Under the pieces are notes generated by a model, which did not search any database, had not been told where the DNA came from, and saw only the letters and a list, made by a program, of their open reading frames with translations. The position numbers were made by a program, and so were the translations under genes. DNA of 64,000 bases from the NCBI RefSeq assembly GCF_002007115.1, contig NZ_MVAD01000003.1:248001-312000 (forward strand), given 5' to 3'. Below, piece after piece: positions 46,000 to 53,772 of this stretch (its first letter is position 1; every line of letters starts with the position of its first letter). Source of the stretch: Massilia sp. KIM (lineage in GTDB: Bacteria > Pseudomonadota > Gammaproteobacteria > Burkholderiales > Burkholderiaceae_D).

Positions 46000-47509
46000 G
46001 CTGCTTCTCCTCGGCGGCCGGCGCGGGGCCGTGGTCGCGCAGTTCGTCGAGCGGCCAGATCGGCCGTCCCAGGTGGACATAAGGCAGGCGCGCCAGCTCG
46101 CTGTTGAGGGAGCCGGGCGCGTCGCAGATCAGGGTGTCGGCGGCGATCGGGTCGAAGCAGGCGCGGAAATGCCGGGTCGACTTGACCACCACCAGACGCC
46201 TGGCCGCCAGGTCGATCCCCAGCTCGGTGAAGCACTCGGGCGAGAACACCTGCTGGCGGATGCTGTTCAGGACCACGTCGATGCCGCCGATCCTGAGCGC
46301 CACCGCCGGTCCCAGCGCCTCGGTCCACTTGCCGGCCAGGCCGTGCTGGCGGGCGTCGGCGCGCACCGCGGTGACGATGGCGCGCACGTCGAGCGGATCG
46401 CCCGAGGCCGGCCCCACCTTGCCGCCGATGCGCAGCGCGATCTCGGCCCCGATCCCGGCGTCGCTGGCGATCTGCACCGCCAGCGGGTCCCACAGCATGC
46501 CCAGCGCCACGCCGTGGGCGCCGCGCGCGATCAGGGCGCGCAGGATGAAGGTGGAGTCGCAGGCCGCGCCGCCGCCGGGATTGTCGGAACTGTCGGCCAG
46601 CACCACCAGCCCGCCGCCCGGACGCGGGGCCAGGGCGGCGTCCAGCGCCGCCTCGACCGGGAGCATCGAGCGCCGGCCCAGTTCGCGCAGGGCGAAGAAG
46701 CTGTCCGCAGCCTGCCCGGCGATGGCGCGGGCGCGCGCCGCCGGCGCGGCGCCGTCCGCGTGCACGACCAGCACGGCGGCGCCGGTGTGGCAGGTGTCGG
46801 ACCAGGGGAAGCCGTGGATCAGCGAGATCGACAGGATGCCGGCTTCGGCCTCCCACTCCCAGACCCGCGACAGCAGCGCGCGCATCGGCGCTTCGCCGGT
46901 GCCGAACAGGCCCAGCATCGGCACCGGGCGCAGCAGCGTGGCGGGTTTCACCCCGCCCTCCGCCATCCGCGTCAGGATCGCGTGCAGCTCGCGGGTGCGT
47001 TCGAGGTAATCGGTATGCGGGTATTCCTTGCAGGCCACCAGCACCGCCCCGCTAGCCACCATGCGCGGGGTGACGGTGGCGTGCAGGTCGAGCAGCGCGC
47101 CGACCGGCACGCCGGGACCGACCTGGGCGCGCACGCGGGCCAGCAGGTCGCCTTCGCAATCGGGGTAGCCGTGGGCGATCATGGCGCCGTGCAGCACCAG
47201 CACCACGGCGTCCACCGTCCCGGCCTCCTTCAGGCCGGCCAGCAGCTCCTCGCGCAAGTCCTCGTAGACGGCGCGCGAGACCGGCCCGCCCGGCTGGGCC
47301 CAGGCGCACAGGCCGGCGCTCACGCGGTCGCCCCGCTCGCGCGCCACCTCGACCAGGAAGCCGTAGCCGGGAAAGTCATGGGCCTTCGCGCGCGCCGCCG
47401 CGTCGCCGTCAGGGCGCACCAGGATGCCCTCTTCAAAAGAGCGCAGGGTGGTCGGCAGCGGCGAGAAGCTGTTGGTCTCGTGGGCGAGTGCGGCGAGATA
47501 AATGTGCAT
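45992..47509 (-). CDS. M81-family metallopeptidase (MlrC-like), copy 1
   Basis: A 505-residue protein of the microcystinase C (MlrC) family. Conserved blocks: AHETNSF (9-15), LVLHGAM (104-110), PDCEGDL, DLHATVTP (D141, H143), and DSSDNPGGGAACDS near residue 312; these hold the predicted zinc ligands and active site. MlrC opens the last bonds of linearised microcystin and releases the Adda amino acid. The true substrate here is unknown; M81 proteins are common in Proteobacteria. No signal peptide, so it acts in the cytoplasm after uptake. It is paralogous to copy 2 at 50108. Confidence 0.9.
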   Translation of the reverse strand: MHIYLAALAHETNSFSPLPTTLRSFEEGILVRPDGDAAARAKAHDFPGYGFLVEVARERGDRVSAGLCAWAQPGGPVSRAVYEDLREELLAGLKEAGTVDAVVLVLHGAMIAHGYPDCEGDLLARVRAQVGPGVPVGALLDLHATVTPRMVASGAVLVACKEYPHTDYLERTRELHAILTRMAEGGVKPATLLRPVPMLGLFGTGEAPMRALLSRVWEWEAEAGILSISLIHGFPWSDTCHTGAAVLVVHADGAAPAARARAIAGQAADSFFALRELGRRSMLPVEAALDAALAPRPGGGLVVLADSSDNPGGGAACDSTFILRALIARGAHGVALGMLWDPLAVQIASDAGIGAEIALRIGGKVGPASGDPLDVRAIVTAVRADARQHGLAGKWTEALGPAVALRIGGIDVVLNSIRQQVFSPECFTELGIDLAARRLVVVKSTRHFRACFDPIAADTLICDAPGSLNSELARLPYVHLGRPIWPLDELRDHGPAPAAEEKQHA

Positions 47510-47528
47510 GGCTGGCCTCGGGCGATGT

Positions 47529-48662
47529 TCAGGCAGGAAAGCGCGACGGACTGATGCGGCCCGGATCGAAGCCCCAGTGCGCGAGCCTGGGGTCGGGCTC
47601 CTCGCCCAGCAGCATCGAGGCGTAGTAGCGGCCGGCGCCGGGGGCGGACTGGATGCCGTAGCCGCCCTGCCCCGCGGCCCAGAAGAAGCCGGATAGCGCG
47701 GGGTCGAAGCCGCCCACCAGTTCGCCGTCGGCGACGAAGCTGCGCAGCCCCGCCCACACGTGGCTGGGGCGGCGGATGCGCAGGGTGGTCAGGCGCTCGA
47801 TGGCGTCGATGGCGATGGCGACGTCGAGTTCCTCGGCCTGCACGTCGTGGGGCGCCACCGGATCGGCGTTGCAGGGCGAGCCGAGCAGCATGCCGGCGTC
47901 CGGCTTGATGTAGAAGGATTCGGCCACATCCAGGAACAGCGGCCAGCCGGTGGCGTCCACGCCCTCGGGCGGCGCGAAGATGAAGGCCGAGCGGCGCTTG
48001 GGCACCAGGCCCACCGGGGCGGCGCCGGCCAGGCGCGCCAGCGCGTCGGCCCAGGCGCCGGCGGCGTTGACCACCACCGGGGCGCGGAATTCGCCGGCGC
48101 GGGTGGCCACCGTCCACAGCCCGTCGCTGCGGCGCATGCTGCCTGCCGCGGCGTCGAACACGGTGCGCCCGCCGTGCTGGCGGACGCCGCGCAGGAAACC
48201 CTGCAGCAGGGCGTCGACGTCGATGTCGGCCGCATCCTTTTCCAGCACGCCGGCGACCACCGCCTCAGGGCGCAGCACCGGCACCAGTTCGAGCGCGGCG
48301 CGCGCGTCGAGGCGCTCGGCCGCCGACGAGGTGGCGCGCACCAGGGCCTCGTGCTCGTCCAGCGCGGCCTCCTGTCCCGGCGTGGCGAACACGAAGGCGC
48401 CGCGCGGGCTCAGGAGCGGATGCGCGCAGAAGCCGGGCGGCGGATTGTTGAAGAAGTCCAGGCTGGCGCGGGTCAGCGCGCGCACCTGGTCCGGGCCGTA
48501 GCTCTCCATGAACAGGGCCGCCGAGCGCCCGGTGCTGTGGTAGCCGGGCTGGCTCTCGCCCTCCAGCACGATGACGCGCGCCTGGTGCGCGAGCCAGTAG
48601 GCGACCGAGGCGCCGCCGATGCCGGCCCCGATCACGATGAAGTCCGCGGTGTCCTGATCCAT
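47529..48662 (-). CDS. DadA-like FAD-dependent amino acid oxidoreductase
   Basis: A 377-residue flavoprotein of the glycine/D-amino acid oxidase fold. The FAD dinucleotide motif is IGAGIGGASVAYWL (11-24), followed by GYHSTGRSAALF, and the C-terminal GGYGIQSAPG motif closes the FAD site. No membrane anchor. It is the first gene of the M81/POT/astA operon, 20 bases ahead of the M81 gene. Together with the divergent RidA it suggests oxidation of an amino or imino acid to an imine that RidA hydrolyses. Likely substrates are a D-amino acid, N-methyl amino acid or opine released by the peptidases. Confidence 0.88.
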   Translation of the reverse strand: MDQDTADFIVIGAGIGGASVAYWLAHQARVIVLEGESQPGYHSTGRSAALFMESYGPDQVRALTRASLDFFNNPPPGFCAHPLLSPRGAFVFATPGQEAALDEHEALVRATSSAAERLDARAALELVPVLRPEAVVAGVLEKDAADIDVDALLQGFLRGVRQHGGRTVFDAAAGSMRRSDGLWTVATRAGEFRAPVVVNAAGAWADALARLAGAAPVGLVPKRRSAFIFAPPEGVDATGWPLFLDVAESFYIKPDAGMLLGSPCNADPVAPHDVQAEELDVAIAIDAIERLTTLRIRRPSHVWAGLRSFVADGELVGGFDPALSGFFWAAGQGGYGIQSAPGAGRYYASMLLGEEPDPRLAHWGFDPGRISPSRFPA

Positions 48663-48698
48663 ACGCTTCTCTGCCCCGCTTTCCGCCTTGCGGCCGGA

Positions 48699-48715
48699 TT
48701 TTCAAATTAAGAAAA
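48699..48715. promoter_or_regulatory. TTTTC-N7-GAAAA operator candidate, dadA-like side
   Basis: TTTTC AAATTAA GAAAA, 37 bases upstream of the dadA-like start. The same arms and spacing occur at the TonB receptor promoter, and a shorter version at ridA. It lies in the 240-base divergent gap (48663-48902). Confidence 0.55.
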
Positions 48716-48820
48716 ATCTTCTATACATGAAAGATATGCGAGTGCGCAGCGCCGCGCAAGCACTTTTTGCGGCCAGTGTGCGGCCTGTGTTCCGCGCGCA
48801 CCAGTCCTGGCGAAAGCTGC

Positions 48821-48849
48821 TTGACCGCCGGTCCCGGGGTCCCGATAAT
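48821..48849 (+). promoter_or_regulatory. Sigma-70 promoter of ridA
   Basis: TTGACC (48821-48826), 17-base spacer, GATAAT (48844-48849). Predicted transcription start is near 48856, so the leader is about 46 bases. Confidence 0.7.
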
Positions 48850-48857
48850 GGGATTTA

Positions 48858-48872
48858 TTTCTGATTCAGAAA
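48858..48872. promoter_or_regulatory. Perfect palindrome at the ridA transcription start
   Basis: TTTCTGATTCAGAAA is a perfect 15-bp palindrome of the form TTTC-N7-GAAA, placed just downstream of the -10 box, where a bound protein would block transcription. A further TTTTCAAATCAG half-site follows at 48875-48885. Confidence 0.6.
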
Positions 48873-48902
48873 ATTTTCAAATCAGTCCAACCGGAGACCG
48901 CC

Positions 48903-49274
48903 ATGTCCCAGATCGAACGCATTCCCAGCGAGCTGCCCCTGCCCTTTTCCAAGGCGGTGCGCGCCGGCGGCTTCCTGTTCCTGTCGGGCCAGATCCCCCT
49001 GGACGACAAGGGCGCGCCGCTGCGCGGCAGCATCGAGGAGCAGACCGGAAAGGTGCTGGAAGGGATCGCGGCGACCCTGGCCGGACTGGGCGCGGGCATG
49101 CAGGACGTGGTGAGGGTGACCGTCTGGCTGTCGGACCTGGCCCTGTTCGCGCGCTTTAACGCCGTGTACGCACAGCACTTCAGCGCGCCCCACCTGCCGG
49201 TGCGCTCGACCGTGCAGGCCCAGCTGGCCTTCGGGGTGGACGTGGAGATCGAGGTCACGGCCTGGCGGCCGTGA
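48903..49274 (+). CDS. RidA/YjgF-family imine deaminase
   Basis: A 123-residue RidA-family protein. FLFLSGQIPLD, the RVTVWLSDL strand, PVRSTVQ with the substrate-binding Arg (near 100) and EIEVTAW with the Glu are present. RidA hydrolyses reactive enamines and imines made by pyridoxal- or FAD-dependent amino acid enzymes. It is divergent from the DadA-like oxidase, a likely source of such imines. The start follows CGGAGACCGCC. It is convergent with the XRE-cupin gene, with eight bases between their stops. Confidence 0.93.
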   Translation: MSQIERIPSELPLPFSKAVRAGGFLFLSGQIPLDDKGAPLRGSIEEQTGKVLEGIAATLAGLGAGMQDVVRVTVWLSDLALFARFNAVYAQHFSAPHLPVRSTVQAQLAFGVDVEIEVTAWRP

Positions 49275-49282
49275 GCGCCGGC

Positions 49283-50029
49283 TTACTTCTTCTTCGGCGT
49301 TTTCTTTGCGGGCGCCGATGGGCTCGGCACGGCGCTCAGGCTGGGTCCCGCCGGCGCGGCGTGCGGCGCCGCCTCCTGCCCGTCGCCGAAGGTGGCGTAC
49401 ATCTGCTCCGCATGCGGCTCGTCCGAGGTGCACACCGACAGCACGCGGCAGGGGCTCTCGCCCACCGCGATATAGGCGTGCGCCATGCCGCTGTCGAAAT
49501 AGATCGAGTCGCCGGTTTCCAGGCGCGTGGGCGCGTACAGGTCGGTATAGAGGTCCACCGCCCCTTCCAGCACGATGGCGAACTCCTCGCCGGGATGGCG
49601 GATCAGTTCGCCGAACTCCTCGATCGAGCGCGCATGGATCTCGGCGATGATCGGCACCGAGCGCTTGTTCAAGAGGTCGGCGGCCGGGTAGAGGTGAGAA
49701 TAATTCGGCGTGTTGATGGCATAGCCGGTGCCACGCCGGTTGATGCTGCGGCGTCCGCTCATGACCGGGGCCGGGGCCTTTTCGACCGTGGGGTTGCCGC
49801 TGAAGAGCTGGGAGATGTCGATCTCGAGCGCATTGCAGATGCGGACCAGCTTGTCGTAGCTGAGCGACATCTTGTTGTTTTCGATCTTGGAGATCGTCGA
49901 CATGGGCATGCCGCTCTTTTCGCCGGCCTCGATCAGCGTCAGCCCGCGCTCCTTGCGGATGCGCCTGAGCGTCTCGCCCAGGTTGGCGTCCCGTTCCGGG
50001 GGGTGGTTGATCGCGCGTTTCGTTGCCAT
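49283..50029 (-). CDS. XRE-cupin transcriptional regulator (PuuR-like)
   Basis: A 248-residue regulator. A helix-turn-helix of the XRE/HTH3 type (residues 17-71: LRRIRKERGLTLIEAGEKSG, ISKIENNKMSL) is followed by a cupin sensor domain (about 105-195: HPGEEFAIVLEGAVDLY, LETGDSIYFDSGMAHAY). The tail is Ala/Pro/Lys-rich (KKTPKKK). Such proteins, like PuuR, control amine and amino acid catabolic genes. Being in the middle of the peptide locus with its own promoter, it is the leading candidate for binding the TTTC-N7-GAAA palindromes. Confidence 0.9.
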   Translation of the reverse strand: MATKRAINHPPERDANLGETLRRIRKERGLTLIEAGEKSGMPMSTISKIENNKMSLSYDKLVRICNALEIDISQLFSGNPTVEKAPAPVMSGRRSINRRGTGYAINTPNYSHLYPAADLLNKRSVPIIAEIHARSIEEFGELIRHPGEEFAIVLEGAVDLYTDLYAPTRLETGDSIYFDSGMAHAYIAVGESPCRVLSVCTSDEPHAEQMYATFGDGQEAAPHAAPAGPSLSAVPSPSAPAKKTPKKK

Positions 50030-50052
50030 GCGGTGTCCTCTCTCGAGCTTTC

Positions 50053-50082
50053 ATTATAGATCGGCCTTGCAAAGCTTGAAAA
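50053..50082 (-). promoter_or_regulatory. Promoter of the XRE-cupin gene
   Basis: TTTTCA (50077-50082), 18-base spacer, TATAAT (50053-50058) on the minus strand, 23 bases before the start codon. The -35 lies in TTTTCAAGCTTTGCAAG, a weak version of the TTTTC-N7 motif, which would allow autoregulation. Confidence 0.6.
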
Positions 50083-50107
50083 CTCGGCACGGCGGTTTTC
50101 CGCTTCG

Positions 50108-51580
50108 CTAAATTCCTTCGGGACCGTGCGGGTCGGCCACGCGCGGCCAGTAGACGGGCGAGCGCAGGCGGTAGGGAATGGCCGCGAAGTCGAAGTTCAT
50201 GGCGCCGGGGGTCGAGACGTAGAGCACGGCGCGCGCCAGCGGCGCGAACTCGGCGTGGAAGTGCTGGGTCGACTTCACCACCACCAGGTCCTTGTCCGCC
50301 AGGCTGATGCCGGCGCCGGTGAAGGCGTCCGTGCCGTAGGTCTGGGTGCGGATCGAGGACAGCAGGATGTGCAGGCCGTGCGGCGCTTCCACCCACACGC
50401 AGTCGCCCAGCCGCTCGCGCGTTCCCAGCGCGCTCTGGCTGTGGTCCGGCACGATGGCGCGTACCGTCACGCGCAGATCGACCGGCAGGCCGGAAGCCGG
50501 GCCGCACTTGCCGCCGATGCGCAAGTCCAGGCTGGCGCCCACGCCGGCGCTCTTGCAGACGTGGACCGCGCCCAGGTCCCACAGCGCGCCCAGGGCCACG
50601 TTGGCCGCCTTGCGCTCGACCAGGCGGCGCAGGATGAAGCTGCTGTCGCCGGCCGCGCCGCCGCCGGGATTGTCGGCCACGTCGGCCAGCACCGCCGGGC
50701 CGGCGCCGGGCGTGGCTGCGGCCAGGTCGAGGGCAGCGTCGATCTCCAGCACCTCCGGGCCGATCCGCTCGCGCAGGGACCAGAATTCGGCCGCCAGGCG
50801 GCGCGCCGTGCGCCGCGCCAGGGCCCGGTCATTGTCCGTCACCACCCACAGCCTGGCGCCGCCTTCCGGCACGTCGCCCCAGGGGAAGCCGTGACCCAGC
50901 GAGACCGAGAGCACGCCGGGCTCGCGCTCGGCCTCCTGCATGCGGCGCACGAAGCCCTGCATCGGCTCGCGGGTCGTGTGCCACAGGCCCACCATGCGCA
51001 GGTCGACCACTTCGGTGACCGGCTTGAGGCGCCCGGCCACCGCGTCCTTGAGCAGGCGGTACAGCTCCAGCCCGCGCGCTTCAGCGTCGACGTGCGGGTA
51101 CTCCTTGAAGGCGATGATGAGGTCGGCCGCGCTGCGCATCATCTCCGTGAAATGGCAGTGCAGGTCGAGTTCGAGGCCGATCGGCACCTGCGGCCCGACG
51201 ATGCCGCGGATGCGCGCCGCCAGGTCGCCCTCGCAGTCGTCGATCCCTTCGGCCGCCATCGCGCCGTGCAGCATCAACTGCACCGCGTGCACCGGCATGG
51301 CGGCGCGCAGGTCGGCCAGGATCTCGTCGCGCAGCGCCTCGTAGACGTGGCGCACGGTGCGCCCACCCGGCTGGGCCAGGGTGCACAGGCTTTCCACCGC
51401 CTCGCCGCCGTCCGCCTCGATGAGGCCGCGCAGGTAGCGCAGGAAGGCGCCGCTGCCCTCGGGGTCGCGCAGGCTGGCGTCGCCGTGGTGGATGCCGATC
51501 TCCTCGAAGGCCGCCAGGCCGGTGGGCGCGGCGGCGAAGGTGTTGGTCTCGGTGGCCAGGTGAGCGATGAAGAATTTCAT
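50108..51580 (-). CDS. M81-family metallopeptidase (MlrC-like), copy 2
   Basis: A 490-residue M81 protein. Blocks matching copy 1: ATETNTF (9-15, Thr at the place of the copy 1 His), LMLHGAM, DDCEGDL, ELDLHCHFTEMM, DVADNPGGGAAGDSS. The ETNTF variant with preceding Thr is frequent in the family, so it is not evidence of inactivation. It is the last structural gene of the TonB receptor/S12/S12 operon and precedes the XRE-cupin gene by 78 bases. It is clearly diverged from copy 1, so it probably has a different substrate or step. Confidence 0.9.
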   Translation of the reverse strand: MKFFIAHLATETNTFAAAPTGLAAFEEIGIHHGDASLRDPEGSGAFLRYLRGLIEADGGEAVESLCTLAQPGGRTVRHVYEALRDEILADLRAAMPVHAVQLMLHGAMAAEGIDDCEGDLAARIRGIVGPQVPIGLELDLHCHFTEMMRSAADLIIAFKEYPHVDAEARGLELYRLLKDAVAGRLKPVTEVVDLRMVGLWHTTREPMQGFVRRMQEAEREPGVLSVSLGHGFPWGDVPEGGARLWVVTDNDRALARRTARRLAAEFWSLRERIGPEVLEIDAALDLAAATPGAGPAVLADVADNPGGGAAGDSSFILRRLVERKAANVALGALWDLGAVHVCKSAGVGASLDLRIGGKCGPASGLPVDLRVTVRAIVPDHSQSALGTRERLGDCVWVEAPHGLHILLSSIRTQTYGTDAFTGAGISLADKDLVVVKSTQHFHAEFAPLARAVLYVSTPGAMNFDFAAIPYRLRSPVYWPRVADPHGPEGI

Positions 51581-51672
51581 GTCGGTGTCCGATGCGCTTC
51601 AAGGCCGGCGCGAGGGGCTTGCGCTGGCGCCGCCGGCCGCGCCGTGGCCGCGCGGCCGCCCCATGGCGGGCC

Positions 51673-53760
51673 TCAGTAGTTGAGGTTCCAGGTGATCAGG
51701 TGGCCCACCAGGCCGAGCCAGACCACGCCCAGCAGCGCCAGCGCCACCAGCACCGCCCACACGCGGCTCAGGCGGGTGGCGTCGGTGCGGCGCATGCGCC
51801 AGGCCGTCCATACGCCCACCAGGGCGGCGCCGATCGCCAGCAGGCCGCTGGCCTCCAGCAGGCCGACGATCCAGTCGATGCCGCTGTGGTAGGCCGCGAC
51901 GTCGACGCTGAGCACCGGCTTGATCATGATGAACCAGGCGCTCACGTAGACGGCAGCCACCAGCACCGCCAGTCGCTGGAACTTGCGCAGGCGGCGCAGC
52001 TCCGGCGACAGGCCGCTGGTGGCGCGTTCGGCGCGGCGCAGCAGCGCGCCAAGGGGCCAGGCCAGCAGGGTGCAGGCCAGCACCAGGAAGGACAGCAGCA
52101 GGATGCTCACGTTGAGCGGGGCCGAGCGCAGGAAGTGGGCTTCCTGCATCACCGACACCGGGTTGTCGCTGTCGATCACGGTCTTGACCCCGTCCACCGT
52201 CTTGAGGGTCAGCATCTGGGCGCCGCCGACCTTCTGCCACAGCTGCGGGCCGATCTCGCGGAAGGTGACCGGCTCGCCCAGGGCGTCGGGCGCGGTGATG
52301 GTGCCGTCCGGGTTGGCGGTGATGACCGATTGCTCCAGCAGGTAGAAGAAGCGCAGGAAGCCGTGATCGACCCGGCGCGAGCTCTGGTAGCGGCCGGCGA
52401 TCTCCTGGGCGTCGGCGGCGGCCGAGGCCAGGGTCGGCGCTTCCTTGGCGGCGGGAGCCGGGAAGTAGCGGTCCATGAAGCCGTCCATCAGCTCCTTGCG
52501 CGCGCCGTACACGGCCGAGTCCTTGCCGCGGCTGTTGTAGGTGAAGAAGATGCCCACGTTCTCTTCCGGGATCAGGTTCATCTCGGTGTGGAAGACGATG
52601 GTGTCGCCGCCGTGGCCGAGCAGCACGCGGCCGTTCTGCAGCACCCGGAAGAAGCCGTGCGCCATCACGCCGAAGCCCGGCGGGGCATCGTGGGTGGGGC
52701 TGTGCATGCGCGCCGTGGTGGCGGCGTCCAGCAACTGGACGCCGTCCACGCTGCCGCGCTGCAGGTGGGCCAGCATGAAGCGCGTCATGTCGGCCGCGGT
52801 GGTGGTCATGGAACCGGCCGGCGCGGTGATCACCAGCTCGAAGGGCGAAGGCGGCTCGGCGATGGTGTGGTAACCCTGGGACGGCTGGCCCGGGAAGCCC
52901 TTGGGCAGGGGCTGGGCGAAGGTCGAGTGGCGCATCCCGAGCGGCTTGAAGACGTGCTGCTCGACGTAGCGCTCGAAGGGCATGCCGGACACGCGCTGCA
53001 CGATGTAGCCGGCCAGCGCCACGCCGTAGTTGGAATAGGCCGGCACCGTGCCCGGCGCGAACAGCATCGGCCGTGGATGCTCCTTCAGGTAGGTTTCGGT
53101 GCTCTGGGCCTGCCCGGGATCATAGCCCAGCAGGTCCTTCAGTCCTTCCTCGAAGCCGGCGCGGTGGTTCATCAGGTCGCGCATGGTGATCGGCTTGCCG
53201 TAGGCTTCCTCGATCCGGAAGTCGAGGTAGTCGTTGACGTTGCGGTCGAGGTCGATCTTGCCCTGGGCGACCAGTTGCATCACGGCGGTCCAGGTGAAGA
53301 CCTTGGCGGTCGAGCCGATCCGCACCAGGCTGGCGGCGGGGTCCATCGGCGCCTTGGCCTCGACATCGGCCAGGCCGTAGCCCTTCTGCAGCAGCACCTT
53401 ACCGTCCTTGACCACGCTGATCACCATGCCGGCGATCTGGCCGCTCTTGAGCGAGTAAGGCACCCGCCCGTCGAGCCAAGCCTCGAGGTCGGCCGCGTCC
53501 AGCATGCGGCCGCCCGCCGGCGCGGCGCCATTGCCGGCGCTGGGGGCCGGCGCCTGCGGCAGCTGCGGCCCGGCGCCGCGGGCCTGGTCGGCGATGGCGC
53601 CGGCCTTGTCCTTCGCGGCCGCGCCGGGCTTGGGAGTGGCGGCAAGGTCCGTAGGCGCCGTCTGCGCGGCCGCCGGCGCCGCCGCGGCGGCCGGCAGCGA
53701 GGCAGTGGCGAGCAGCGCGGCGGCTGCGATCAGGAACAGGAAGTGGGAACGCGCGCTCAT
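51673..53760 (-). CDS. S12 beta-lactamase-fold serine hydrolase with C-terminal membrane helices (MlrB-like family), copy 1
   Basis: A 695-residue exported protein. Signal peptide (1-28), a low-complexity Ala/Pro linker to about 85, then the class C beta-lactamase/D-aminopeptidase domain with nucleophile S150-T-A-K153, Y242-S-N244 and the late motif LGHGGD. The C-terminal 150 residues contain several hydrophobic helices, so it is anchored with the catalytic domain in the periplasm. S12 members hydrolyse D-amino acid amides, peptides and esters; MlrB of the microcystin pathway is one. It lies 12 bases after copy 2. Confidence 0.9.
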   Translation of the reverse strand: MSARSHFLFLIAAAALLATASLPAAAAAPAAAQTAPTDLAATPKPGAAAKDKAGAIADQARGAGPQLPQAPAPSAGNGAAPAGGRMLDAADLEAWLDGRVPYSLKSGQIAGMVISVVKDGKVLLQKGYGLADVEAKAPMDPAASLVRIGSTAKVFTWTAVMQLVAQGKIDLDRNVNDYLDFRIEEAYGKPITMRDLMNHRAGFEEGLKDLLGYDPGQAQSTETYLKEHPRPMLFAPGTVPAYSNYGVALAGYIVQRVSGMPFERYVEQHVFKPLGMRHSTFAQPLPKGFPGQPSQGYHTIAEPPSPFELVITAPAGSMTTTAADMTRFMLAHLQRGSVDGVQLLDAATTARMHSPTHDAPPGFGVMAHGFFRVLQNGRVLLGHGGDTIVFHTEMNLIPEENVGIFFTYNSRGKDSAVYGARKELMDGFMDRYFPAPAAKEAPTLASAAADAQEIAGRYQSSRRVDHGFLRFFYLLEQSVITANPDGTITAPDALGEPVTFREIGPQLWQKVGGAQMLTLKTVDGVKTVIDSDNPVSVMQEAHFLRSAPLNVSILLLSFLVLACTLLAWPLGALLRRAERATSGLSPELRRLRKFQRLAVLVAAVYVSAWFIMIKPVLSVDVAAYHSGIDWIVGLLEASGLLAIGAALVGVWTAWRMRRTDATRLSRVWAVLVALALLGVVWLGLVGHLITWNLNY

Positions 53761-53772
53761 CGGGTCCTCGGG